The notes under the pieces were generated by a model. It made no database searches, was not told where the DNA came from, and saw only the letters and a list, made by a program, of their open reading frames with translations. From positions 124,001-188,000 of the forward strand of contig NZ_BPQQ01000016.1 in assembly GCF_022179325.1 (NCBI RefSeq): 64,000 bases of DNA. The letters run 5' to 3'. A program made the position numbers and the translations under genes. The stretch comes from Methylobacterium isbiliense. GTDB lineage: Bacteria; Pseudomonadota; Alphaproteobacteria; Rhizobiales; Beijerinckiaceae. Positions within the stretch are counted from its first letter, which is position 1; each line of letters opens with the position of its first letter. This document shows positions 43,030 through 50,687 of this stretch, piece by piece.

Positions 43030-44469
43030 ATGCCGCTCAGTGCGTTCGATGAAATGAACGGAATCCGGGAGAGCGGAGCGGATCAGGCCGAGATCCGTGG
43101 TGCCTACGCGGCCCTGAAGCATTGGCTCGATTCGACGCCGCCCGAACACTTCAACACGCGGCGCAGTCAGGCCGAACTGTTCTTTCGCCGCATCGGCATC
43201 ACCTTCGCGGTTTACGGCGACAACGAGTCGACCGAACGGCTGATCCCGTTCGACATCATCCCGCGGGTGCTGACCAAGCCGGAATGGGGCTTCCTGGAGC
43301 GCGGCCTGAAGCAGCGCGTCACCGCCCTGAACCTGTTCCTGGCCGACGTCTACGGCCCGCAGGACTGCATCAAGGCCGGGGTGATCCCGGGCGACCTCGT
43401 CTACCGCAACCCGCATTACCGGCTGGAGATGCGGGACTTCGAGGTGCCGCACGGCAAGTACGTCCACATCGCCGGCATCGACATCGTGCGCACGGGCGAG
43501 GACCAGTTCTATGTGCTGGAGGACAACGCCCGCACGCCGTCCGGGGTCTCCTACATGCTGGAGAACCGGGAGGTGATGCTGCGCCTCTTCCCGGAACTCT
43601 TCAGCAAGCACCGGGTCTCGCCGGTGGAGGATTACCCTGACGCGCTGCTCGCCACCCTGCGCAGCCTCGCGCCGATGAGCGCCGCCCGCGACCCGACGGT
43701 GGTGCTCCTCACGCCCGGCCGCTTCAATTCCGCCTTCTACGAGCACTCCTTCCTGGCCGACAAGCTCGGGGTCGAATTGGTGGAGGCCTCCGACCTCTTC
43801 ACCCGGGACGACGTGGTCTACATGCGGACCACCGAGGGGCCGCGGCGCGTCGACGTGATCTACCGGCGCATCGACGACGACTTCCTCGATCCGCTGGTGT
43901 TCCGGCCGGATTCGGTGCTCGGCGTGCCCGGCCTGATGAGCGCCTACCAGAGCGGGAGCGTGACGCTCGCCAACGCGGTCGGCACCGGCATCGCGGACGA
44001 CAAGGCGGTCTACAGCTACATGCCGGAGATCGTGCGCTTCTTCACCGGCGAGGAGCCGATCCTGCACAACGTGCCGACCTGGCGCTGCCGCGAGAAGGAC
44101 GCGCTCGCCTACGTGCTGGCCAATCTCGGCGACCTCGTGGTCAAGGAGGTGAACGGCTCGGGCGGCTACGGCATGCTGGTGGGACCGCACGCCACCAAGC
44201 GCGAGATCGAGGAGTTCGGGCGCAAGCTGCGGCACGCGCCGGACGGGTTCATCGCCCAGCCGACGCTGGCGCTCTCCACCTGCCCGACCTTCGTGGCCTC
44301 CGGCGTCGCGCCCCGGCACGTCGATCTGCGGCCCTTCGTGCTCGCGGGCGCCGACGAGATCCGGATCGTGCCGGGGGGACTCACGCGGGTCGCCCTCAAG
44401 GAGGGCTCCCTCGTGGTGAATTCGAGCCAGGGAGGCGGCACCAAGGACACCTGGGTGCTCGACGCCTGA
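43030..44469 (+). CDS. Circularly permuted ATP-grasp protein of the Anbu cluster
   Basis: This 479-residue protein belongs to the circularly permuted ATP-grasp type 2 family (COG2308; DUF404/DUF407). Recognisable segments are FRRIGITFAVYGD, RNPHYRLEMRDFEVPHGKYV, YVLEDNARTPSGVSYMLENR and, in the nucleotide-binding part, DLVVKEVNGSGGYGMLVGP. ATP-grasp enzymes form amide or related bonds via an acyl phosphate, so it is thought to make a small peptide or modify one; the substrate is unknown. The ATG at 43030 has GAGGG upstream. It is followed by alpha-E, transglutaminase-like and Anbu genes, the recurrent set described by comparative genomics for this family. Confidence 0.92.
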   Translation: MPLSAFDEMNGIRESGADQAEIRGAYAALKHWLDSTPPEHFNTRRSQAELFFRRIGITFAVYGDNESTERLIPFDIIPRVLTKPEWGFLERGLKQRVTALNLFLADVYGPQDCIKAGVIPGDLVYRNPHYRLEMRDFEVPHGKYVHIAGIDIVRTGEDQFYVLEDNARTPSGVSYMLENREVMLRLFPELFSKHRVSPVEDYPDALLATLRSLAPMSAARDPTVVLLTPGRFNSAFYEHSFLADKLGVELVEASDLFTRDDVVYMRTTEGPRRVDVIYRRIDDDFLDPLVFRPDSVLGVPGLMSAYQSGSVTLANAVGTGIADDKAVYSYMPEIVRFFTGEEPILHNVPTWRCREKDALAYVLANLGDLVVKEVNGSGGYGMLVGPHATKREIEEFGRKLRHAPDGFIAQPTLALSTCPTFVASGVAPRHVDLRPFVLAGADEIRIVPGGLTRVALKEGSLVVNSSQGGGTKDTWVLDA

Positions 44470-44538
44470 GGGGTCGCCGGCACGCCGTCCGGTCCCTCGC
44501 CCGCCCTCCGCCCACCCTCCGTTCGAAGTCGCGTCAGC

Positions 44539-45483
44539 ATGCTCTCCCGTACCGCCGACAACCTCTTCTGGCTCTCGCGCTACACCGAGCGGGCGGATTT
44601 CATCGCCCGCATCCTCGACGCGGCGCTGCGCCTCACCGCCCTGCCGGCCAGCTACGGCGGCGGGGAGACCAACGAGTGGGAATCGGCGCTGGCCTCCGCG
44701 GGCAGCGCCGAACTGTTCCGGCCGCTCTACGACAGCGTCAACGAGCACACGGTGCGGGACTTCCTCGCCTTCAGCCCGCACAATCCCTCCTCGATCCGCT
44801 GCTGCCTGCAGACCGCCCGCGAGAACGCCCGCAGCGTGCGCACCGCGCTCACCGTCGAGATGTGGGAGGCGATCAACGAGGCGTGGCTGACGCTGCGCTC
44901 CTACGAGGGCCGCGACTTCACGCGCGAGGAATTCGCCCGCTTCCTCGATTGGGTGAAGGGAGTGTCGCTGGCCTTCGACGGCTCGGCCTACCGCACCATG
45001 CTGCGCAACGACGCCTACTGGTTCACCCGGCTCGGCGTCGCGATCGAGCGGGCCGACAACACCGCCCGCATCCTCGACGTGAAGTACCACGTGCTGCTGC
45101 CCGAGACCGAGCGGGTGGGCGGCAGCCTCGACTACTTCCAGTGGACCACGATCCTGCGCGAGGTCTCGGCGCTCACCGCCTATCACTGGGTCTACCGCGA
45201 GAGCATCAAGCCCTGGCTGGTCGCCGACCTGCTGATCCTCAACCGCCAGATGCCGCGCTCGCTCGCCAATTGCTACGAGATGCTGGTGCGCCATCTCGAC
45301 CTGATCGCCGACGCGTACGGGCGCCGCGGGCCGAGCCAGCGGCTGGCCAGCAACATGCTGAGCCGCCTCGACAGCGCCTCCGTGGAGGCGGTGTTCGCGG
45401 GCGGGCTGCACGAGTTCATCCAGGGCTTCATCCAGGACAACAACCGCCTGGGAGGGGCGATCGCCGAGCAGTACCTCGTCTGA
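44539..45483 (+). CDS. Alpha-E domain protein (DUF403)
   Basis: This 314-residue all-helical protein of the alpha-E family (COG2307) starts MLSRTADNLFWLSRYTERAD, the family signature. It then has SPHNPSSIRCCLQTARENAR and RNDAYWFTRLGVAIERADNT. Its biochemical role is unknown. It always occurs with the permuted ATP-grasp protein, sometimes fused to it, so it is probably a partner subunit. It lies 69 bases after the ATP-grasp gene and 57 before the transglutaminase-like gene. The ATG at 44539 gives the canonical N-terminus, though the upstream ribosome-binding site is weak. Confidence 0.93.
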   Translation: MLSRTADNLFWLSRYTERADFIARILDAALRLTALPASYGGGETNEWESALASAGSAELFRPLYDSVNEHTVRDFLAFSPHNPSSIRCCLQTARENARSVRTALTVEMWEAINEAWLTLRSYEGRDFTREEFARFLDWVKGVSLAFDGSAYRTMLRNDAYWFTRLGVAIERADNTARILDVKYHVLLPETERVGGSLDYFQWTTILREVSALTAYHWVYRESIKPWLVADLLILNRQMPRSLANCYEMLVRHLDLIADAYGRRGPSQRLASNMLSRLDSASVEAVFAGGLHEFIQGFIQDNNRLGGAIAEQYLV

Positions 45484-45540
45484 CCGCGCGCGCTCCGGCC
45501 GAGCGACACCCCCTCCCCCGCCCCATCCGCACGAGGCCCC

Positions 45541-46404
45541 ATGCGCATCCGCGTCGTTCACGAGACGGCCTACGAGTACGAGTCGCCGGCCCGCGGCCTG
45601 ATCCAGATGCTGCGCCTCACGCCGCGCGACCACGACGGCCAGCACGTGCGCGCGTGGCGCATCGAGCCGACCGCCGACGGGCGCCTGGCGCGGCGGGAGG
45701 ACGGGTTCGGCAACGTCGTGCACGTGTTCAGCGCCGACGGGCCGGAGGTGGCGCTGGTGATGCGGGTGACTGGCGAGGTCGAGACCAGCGAGACCCACGG
45801 CGTGGTGCGGGGCGCGGTCGAGCGCCTGCCCGACCCGTTCTACCTGCGCGAGTCGCGCTTCGCCGTCGCCGACGAGGCGATCCGCACCTTCGCGGACGAC
45901 GCGGTCGGCGGGGCCGGCCCGGATACGCTGGGCCGCCTGCACCGGCTGGTGGACGCGATCCACCGCGAGGTGCGCTACGCCCCCGGCGGGCCGACCGACG
46001 CGCACAGCACCGCCGCGGAGGCCTTCGCGCTGCGCGAGGGCGTCGGCCAGGACCTCGCCCACATCTTCATCGCGGCGGCCCGGCACCTGGAGATCCCGGT
46101 GCGCTACGTCTCGGGCTACTACTACCGGGAGACCACCACCGCGCAGGAGGCCGGACACGCCTGGGTGGAGGGGCTGGTGCCCGATCTCGGCTGGGTCGGC
46201 TTCGACCCCTGCTTCGGCATCTCGGCCACCGAGGCGCATCTGCGGGTCGCGGTCGGCCTCGACTACCTTGATGCCGCGCCGGTGCGCGGCAGCCGCATCG
46301 GCGGGGGCACCGAGACCATGCGGGTGCGGGTGACGGTCGACGACGCGCGCGCGCAGCCCCAGGCCGAGACGCAGGCCCAGGCCCAAGCCCAGTCGCAGAC
46401 CTGA
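45541..46404 (+). CDS. Transglutaminase-like protein with catalytic Cys replaced by Gly
   Basis: This 287-residue protein has the bacterial transglutaminase N-domain (MRIRVVHETAYEYESPARGL) and the papain-like core (COG1305). The family normally has GVCQD; here residues 167-171 read GVGQD, with codon GGC at 46045-46047 for Gly169. The other triad members are in place: His206 in EAGHAWVEG and Asp222 in GFDPCFG, which also supplies a Cys at 224. The rest of the active-site region (AHIFIAAARHLEIPVRYVSG) is well conserved. So the fold is kept but the thiol nucleophile is lost, unless this is a sequencing error. The tail is a low-complexity Gln/Ala run (QAETQAQAQAQSQ). Confidence 0.92.
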   Translation: MRIRVVHETAYEYESPARGLIQMLRLTPRDHDGQHVRAWRIEPTADGRLARREDGFGNVVHVFSADGPEVALVMRVTGEVETSETHGVVRGAVERLPDPFYLRESRFAVADEAIRTFADDAVGGAGPDTLGRLHRLVDAIHREVRYAPGGPTDAHSTAAEAFALREGVGQDLAHIFIAAARHLEIPVRYVSGYYYRETTTAQEAGHAWVEGLVPDLGWVGFDPCFGISATEAHLRVAVGLDYLDAAPVRGSRIGGGTETMRVRVTVDDARAQPQAETQAQAQAQSQT

Positions 46405-46548
46405 GCCGCGAGGCGCCGTGGCGTGAATGCGACGGCGGCGCCAAATCGATCGGCGCGGCCTTGAAGGCGGGGCGCCTTAACGTCAAGGACAGGGATGCGC
46501 CCCGACTCTTCGTGCGCAACGCCCATCCGACCGAACCCCCGCACGATC
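46405..46548. other. Spacer after the transglutaminase-like gene
   Basis: These 144 bases carry no recognisable gene. The segment after 46450 (GCCTTAACGTCAAGGAC) is somewhat less GC-rich and could contain a promoter for the downstream small gene or anbu, but no clear -35/-10 pair stands out. Confidence 0.3.
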
Positions 46549-46695
46549 ATGGCCATCCCGTTCGATTTCTCGTTCGCCCATCTGCTCACCATGACGGCCT
46601 CCGTCATCGCGGGCGCGGTCTTCGCCGATTCGGTCGAGACGTCGGGCCGCCGCATCGTGGAACGCGCGCTGCGCTTCCTCGGCCTCGGCCGCTGA
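46549..46695 (+). CDS. Possible 48-residue membrane microprotein
   Basis: A short frame starting MAIPFDFSFAHLLTM has one hydrophobic stretch (residues ~9-26) followed by a basic amphipathic tail (RRIVERALRFLGLGR). It would be a single-pass inner-membrane microprotein with a cytoplasmic basic end. It lies between the transglutaminase-like gene and anbu on the same strand, 112 bases before anbu. I recognise no family and the ribosome-binding site is weak, so it may be chance. An in-frame upstream ATG (46495) would add 18 residues without similarity. Confidence 0.4.
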   Translation: MAIPFDFSFAHLLTMTASVIAGAVFADSVETSGRRIVERALRFLGLGR

Positions 46696-46807
46696 GCCGC
46701 CCGGCAGGCCGGCGACCTGCCGCGCTTGCGTCTGGACCCGTCCCACCAGTTGCGCCAGGGTGAGCGGACGCGTCGTCCGGCGAGAGACTCCAGGGGAGCG
46801 CCACGCG

Positions 46808-47560
46808 ATGACCTACTGCGTCGGGATCCTGGTCGAGGACGGCCTCGTGATGATCGCCGACACCCGCACCAATGCGGGTCTCGACGACATCTCGACCTTC
46901 CGCAAGCTGCACCTGTTCGAGGTGCCCGGCGAGCGCGTGATGGCGCTCGCCTCCGCCGGCAACCTCTCGCTGACGCAATCCGTGGTCGCGATGCTGGCGG
47001 AGGGCGTCGAGGATCCCGAGACGGGCACCCGGGAGACCCTCTACGAGGCACCGACGATGTTCCGCGCCGCCCAGCTTATCGGCCGGGCGATCCGCCGCGT
47101 GCGGGCGATCGAGCGCGAGGGCTTCGAGGCGGCGCAGCTGCGCTTCGAGGTGTCGTTCCTGTTCGGCGGCCAGATCGGCGACGGGCCGATGAGGCTCTAC
47201 ATGGTCTACTCGGCCGGCAACTTCATCGCCTGCACGCAGGACGCACCATTCCTGCAGATCGGCGAGCACAAGTACGGCAAGCCGATCCTCGACCGCGCGG
47301 TGACCTTCCGGACCGAGATCTATGACGCGCTCAAGGTCGGGCTGATCTCGATCGATTCGACCATGCGCTCGAATCTCGGCGTCGGCCTGCCGATCGACCT
47401 CGTGGTGGTCCGCCGCGGCACCGCCCGCACGGAGGTCGTGCACCGGATCGAGGCGGGCGAGCCCTATTTCCACGACCTGCGCGAGCGCTGGTCGGCGGCC
47501 CTGCGCGCCGCCCATCGGGCGATCCCGCGCCCGCCCTACGGGCCGCCGAGTTCGTCCTGA
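46808..47560 (+). CDS. anbu: Proteasome-like peptidase Anbu
   Basis: Anbu (COG3484) is a bacterial relative of 20S proteasome beta subunits. The 250-residue protein begins MTYCVGILVEDGLVMIADTR, so Met removal would expose Thr as the N-terminal nucleophile. The proteasome-type Asp17 and Lys32 (mature numbering) are in ADTRTNAG and TFRKLHLF. The fold continues through RFEVSFLFGGQIGDGPMRLY, and a late conserved segment SIDSTMRSNLGVGLPIDLVV follows. Published Anbu structures show open helical oligomers and the physiological substrate is unknown. The ATG at 46808 is preceded by AGGGGAG; the short upstream extension is rejected because it would bury the Thr. The gene overlaps the 3' end of thiE by 25 bases, tail to tail. 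Confidence 0.95.
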   Translation: MTYCVGILVEDGLVMIADTRTNAGLDDISTFRKLHLFEVPGERVMALASAGNLSLTQSVVAMLAEGVEDPETGTRETLYEAPTMFRAAQLIGRAIRRVRAIEREGFEAAQLRFEVSFLFGGQIGDGPMRLYMVYSAGNFIACTQDAPFLQIGEHKYGKPILDRAVTFRTEIYDALKVGLISIDSTMRSNLGVGLPIDLVVVRRGTARTEVVHRIEAGEPYFHDLRERWSAALRAAHRAIPRPPYGPPSSS

Positions 47561-48177
47561 GCGTGGCCGCAGGCGGCGAGGAGGTCTCGCGCCGCCGCCG
47601 CGGGATCCTCCGCGCGCATCACCCCGCCCATCACGGCGATCCCGGCCGCGCCCGCGCGCAGGCAGGCGGGAGCGGTCGCCGGTGTGACCCCGGCGAGGGC
47701 CAGCACCGGCAGGCCGAGGCGGCAGGCCGCACGCAACCCCTCCAGGCCGAGCGCCGGGCCGTAGCCGGGCTTGCTCGCGCTGGCGAAGATCGGGCTCAGG
47801 GTGACGTAATCGGCGCCCACCTCGCGCGCGGCCGCGACCTCCGAGAGGGAATGGGCCGAGAGGCCGAGGAGCGCCCGGGCGCCGAGCCGCGCCCGCGCCG
47901 GCGCGACGGCGGCGGCCTCGCCGAGATGGACGCCGTCCGCGCCGATCCGCTCGGCGAGCGCGACGTCGCGTCCGATGGTCAGGCGGCCGCCCGCGGCCGC
48001 GACCTGCCCGATCAGGGCCGCCGCCAGGGCGGCGCGCTCGTCGTCGGGCAGGTCGCGGTCGCGCAGCCAGATCCAGCGGGCGCCGCCCGCGAGCGCCGCC
48101 CCGATGCGGTCGGGGAGCGGCATCGCCGCGCCGTGCCGGTCCGTGACGACGAGGAGCCGCGACGGCAGCGGGTTCAT
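47536..48177 (-). CDS. thiE: Thiamine phosphate synthase ThiE
   Basis: ThiE joins the thiazole phosphate and pyrimidine pyrophosphate moieties to thiamine phosphate. The 213-residue TIM-barrel protein has WIWLRDRDLPDDERAALA, GADGVHLGE, LLGLSAHSLSEVAAA, GADYVTLSPIF and the phosphate-binding end AGAAGIAVMGGVM. The Lys/Arg residues that bind the diphosphate in typical ThiE are only partly matched, so a TenI-like role (thiazole aromatisation) is possible. The ATG at 48177 gives MNPLPSRLLVVTDR. It is the last gene of the riboswitch-controlled operon, 10 bases after thiG, and its stop lies inside the 3' end of anbu. Confidence 0.88.
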   Translation of the reverse strand: MNPLPSRLLVVTDRHGAAMPLPDRIGAALAGGARWIWLRDRDLPDDERAALAAALIGQVAAAGGRLTIGRDVALAERIGADGVHLGEAAAVAPARARLGARALLGLSAHSLSEVAAAREVGADYVTLSPIFASASKPGYGPALGLEGLRAACRLGLPVLALAGVTPATAPACLRAGAAGIAVMGGVMRAEDPAAAARDLLAACGHAQDELGGP

Positions 48178-48187
48178 GCGCCGGGCA

Positions 48188-48988
48188 TCACGAGCCGACG
48201 AGGCCGAGCTGCGGGCTCGACGGTTCGGCCCGGGCGCGCCGCGGGATGCGTCCGGCGCCATGGGCGAGGCGGCCGGCCTCGACGGCGTGGCGCATGGCGC
48301 GGGCCATGCGCACCGGATCGTCGGCCTTGGCCACCGCGGTGTTGAGCAGCACCGCCGCCGCCCCGAGCTCCATCGCGATCACCGCGTCGGAGGCCGTGCC
48401 GATGCCGGCATCCACGATCACCGGGACGGGCGAGCGGCGGCAGATCAGTTCGAGGTTGGCCGGATTCGCGACGCCCATGCCGGAGCCGATCAGCGAGCCC
48501 ATCGGCATCACCGCGGCCGCGCCGAGATCGGCGAGCCGGCTGCACACCACCGGATCGTCGTTGCAGTAGGGCAGGACGACGAAGCCGGCATCGACGAGCT
48601 GGCGCGTGGCCTCGATCGTCTCGGCCGCGTCCGGATACAGGGTCTCCCGGTCGCCGATGACCTCGACCTTGATCCAGTTGGTGCCGAGCGCCTCGCGGGC
48701 GAGTTCGGCGGTCATCACGGCGTCGCGGGCGGTCTCGCAGCCGGCGGTGTTGGGCAGGAAGCGGAATCCGCCGAGCATCGAGACGGTGTCGGAGCCGTGG
48801 CCCTTCAGCGACACGCGCCGGATCGACACCGTCGCCACCTCGGCGCCGCTCGCCCGCACGGCTTCCGCCATGATGGCCTGGGTGGGGTAGCCGGCGGTGC
48901 CGATGAGCAGGCGGGAGCGCAGCCGCGTGCCGGCGATCACCAGCGCGTCGTCGGCCTCTCGGGCGATGGGGGTGACGGTGTCGGTCAT
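48188..48988 (-). CDS. thiG: Thiazole synthase ThiG
   Basis: ThiG forms the thiazole ring from DXP, dehydroglycine and the ThiS thiocarboxylate. The 266-residue barrel has the Schiff-base Lys in [10 protein letters not shown], the phosphate-binding [14 protein letters not shown] and the conserved [10 protein letters not shown] and [15 protein letters not shown]. The ATG at 48988 gives [11 protein letters not shown]; a further in-frame upstream start is weaker. The stop is 10 bases before thiE. The dehydroglycine source is presumably ThiO encoded upstream, so this is the aerobic, glycine-oxidase branch. Confidence 0.97.
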   Translation of the reverse strand: MTDTVTPIAREADDALVIAGTRLRSRLLIGTAGYPTQAIMAEAVRASGAEVATVSIRRVSLKGHGSDTVSMLGGFRFLPNTAGCETARDAVMTAELAREALGTNWIKVEVIGDRETLYPDAAETIEATRQLVDAGFVVLPYCNDDPVVCSRLADLGAAAVMPMGSLIGSGMGVANPANLELICRRSPVPVIVDAGIGTASDAVIAMELGAAAVLLNTAVAKADDPVRMARAMRHAVEAGRLAHGAGRIPRRARAEPSSPQLGLVGS

Positions 48989-49042
48989 GCTCGCAACTCC
49001 GAAAAACAGGCGCGCCATGCGCGATCGGGCTTGAGAGGGGCC

Positions 49043-49255
49043 TCACCCGCCCTGCATCGCCCGCACGATCTCGACCCGGTCGCCCTCCGCGAGCCGGGTC
49101 CGGGCCCAGTCGCCGCGCCGCACCACGGCGCCGTTGAGCGCGATGGCGAAGCCCTGCGGACCGGGCAGGTCGAGGTCGGCCGTCTCCTGGCGCCAGAGGG
49201 CGTCGAGGGTCTCGGCGTCGCACTCTCGGGGCTCGCCGTTGACGGTCAGCCTCAT
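49043..49255 (-). CDS. thiS: Sulfur carrier protein ThiS
   Basis: ThiS is a 70-residue ubiquitin-like sulfur carrier. It starts MRLTVNGEPRE and ends with the diagnostic AMQGG; the terminal Gly becomes the thiocarboxylate that donates sulfur to ThiG. The ATG overlaps the thiO stop by four bases (ATGA), so the two are coupled. The adenylating enzyme ThiF is not in the window. A 54-base gap separates it from thiG. Confidence 0.94.
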   Translation of the reverse strand: MRLTVNGEPRECDAETLDALWRQETADLDLPGPQGFAIALNGAVVRRGDWARTRLAEGDRVEIVRAMQGG

Positions 49256-50466
49256 GAGTGCCCCCGCAGGCGGTCGGCGGCGGGACGGAACCGCCCGGGA
49301 CCGAAGGGAGCGGCCACAGGCGGCAGCGCGCCGCGCAGGATCAGGCCGGCGATGGCGGCGGCGGTGACGGGCGCCAGGAGGTAGCCGTTGCGGTGGTGGC
49401 CGACCGCCAGGACGAGGCCCGGCAGCGCCTCGCCGAGGAGCGGCGCGTCGTCGTCGGAGGTCGGGCGGAAGCCGGTCCAGACGCCCTCGACCGGCATCTC
49501 CTCGATGCCCGGACAGGCCCGGCGCGCGCCTTCCAGCAGGGCGAACAGGCCGCCGGCCGTGAGCGTCGCGTCGAAGCCGCATTCCTCGACGGTCGCCCCG
49601 ACGATGAGGTGGCCGTCGCCCTTCGGCGCCATGTGGATCTGCTCGGTCCAGACCACGTGATCGAGCCGCCCGCTGCGCGGCGTCATCCGCAGGGCCAGCG
49701 CCTGGCCCTTGAGCGGCCGCACCGGCAGGGCGAGGTCGGGCACCAAGCTCCCCTCCCCGGCCCAGGCGCCGGAGGCCAGCACGACGGTGCCGGCCCGCAG
49801 CACGCCCGCCGCGGTGCGCAGGCCGACGACGCGCCCGCCCGCGCGCTCCAGCGCCTCGACCGTGCATTCCTCCACGAGGCGCCCGCCCGCCGCGCGCAGG
49901 GCGCGCCGCAGGGCCGCCATGACGCGGGCGGGGTCGACCTGATGGTCCTCTGGGCAGAAGAGGCCGGCCGTGACGGTGGGGCGCAGGCCCGGCTCGCGGG
50001 CGCGCACCTGCGGACCGGAGAGCCATTCGGTCGCGAGCCCGGCCCGGCGCTGCAGGTCGTGGCGGAAGCGCAGGCGCTCCACCTCGTCGCGCCCGAGCGC
50101 GATCACCAGGGTGCCCTCCCGCCGGTAGTCGATGCCCTGGCCGGAGGCCGCTTCGAGATCGTCGCGGAAGCCGGCCCAGAGGCGCTGGCTCTCCAGCGCC
50201 AGGGGCAGCAGCCGATCGCCGCCGGGCTCGTGCTCCGCCGCCGCGGCCAGCATGCCGGTGGCCGCCAGGCTCGCACCGTCGCCCGCCCGGCCGCGCTCCA
50301 GCACGGCGACCGAGAGCCCGGCCTGCGCAAGGCGCCACGCGACCGACAGGCCGATCAGCCCGGCCCCGACCACCGCGACGTCGGCGCGCTCGGGCAATCG
50401 GTCGTTCGCCGGGGCGGCCTCCTCGCCGCGGCGCCGGCCGATCGGGGATGCAGGGGAGGAACGCAA
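49252..50466 (-). CDS. thiO: Glycine oxidase ThiO (TTG start)
   Basis: ThiO is an FAD enzyme that oxidises glycine to iminoglycine for thiazole formation. The dinucleotide-binding fold is at residues ~28-45 (DVAVVGAGLIGLSVAWRLAQ). The C-terminal FAD/substrate region is EGVWTGFRPTSDDDAPLLGE. No ATG exists between the riboswitch and the FAD fold; the reasonable in-frame start is TTG 50466, with GGAG eight bases upstream, giving 404 residues. A frame open further upstream would run through the riboswitch and is rejected. It is the first gene after the TPP riboswitch; thiC, often the first gene of this operon, is missing here. Confidence 0.9.
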   Translation of the reverse strand: MRSSPASPIGRRRGEEAAPANDRLPERADVAVVGAGLIGLSVAWRLAQAGLSVAVLERGRAGDGASLAATGMLAAAAEHEPGGDRLLPLALESQRLWAGFRDDLEAASGQGIDYRREGTLVIALGRDEVERLRFRHDLQRRAGLATEWLSGPQVRAREPGLRPTVTAGLFCPEDHQVDPARVMAALRRALRAAGGRLVEECTVEALERAGGRVVGLRTAAGVLRAGTVVLASGAWAGEGSLVPDLALPVRPLKGQALALRMTPRSGRLDHVVWTEQIHMAPKGDGHLIVGATVEECGFDATLTAGGLFALLEGARRACPGIEEMPVEGVWTGFRPTSDDDAPLLGEALPGLVLAVGHHRNGYLLAPVTAAAIAGLILRGALPPVAAPFGPGRFRPAADRLRGHS

Positions 50467-50544
50467 CCAAGGTCTCCACGGTGGCCCGTAGAGAGTGAAC
50501 GCTGCGCCCGTTCTTCGCTGAAGCGCTAAGGTCCGCGGACCCCG

Positions 50545-50654
50545 TCCAATCCCTACGCCGGTATGAGCCGGATCAGGTTCGAAGGATTTCCGCGCCGAGC
50601 GGCCCGAAGGCGGCTCCAGCGGTGTCTCAGCCCCTTGCCGGGGATCTCCCTGGA
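50545..50654 (-). promoter_or_regulatory. TPP (THI-box) riboswitch
   Basis: On the minus strand the conserved THI-box elements appear in order: GGGGCTGAGACACC (50634-50621), then AACCTGATCCGG and CTCATACCGGCGTAGGGA (50579-50550). TCCA/TGGA at the ends can close P1. This matches the TPP aptamer, which represses downstream genes when thiamine pyrophosphate is abundant. It lies 78 bases before the proposed thiO start, and the GC-rich GGTCC/GGACC segment after it (~50530-50543) may act in the switch. The 33-base gap from the cyclase gene leaves little room for a separate promoter. Confidence 0.95.
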
Positions 50655-50687
50655 ACGGACGGAATGTGGGCGAGGGCCGGCCCGCCG

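Noticed and set aside
46320-46402. Gln/Ala repeat tail of the transglutaminase-like protein as a mobile or satellite repeat
   Set aside because: The repeats are short, imperfect and in frame at the C-terminus. They are better explained as a disordered tail.
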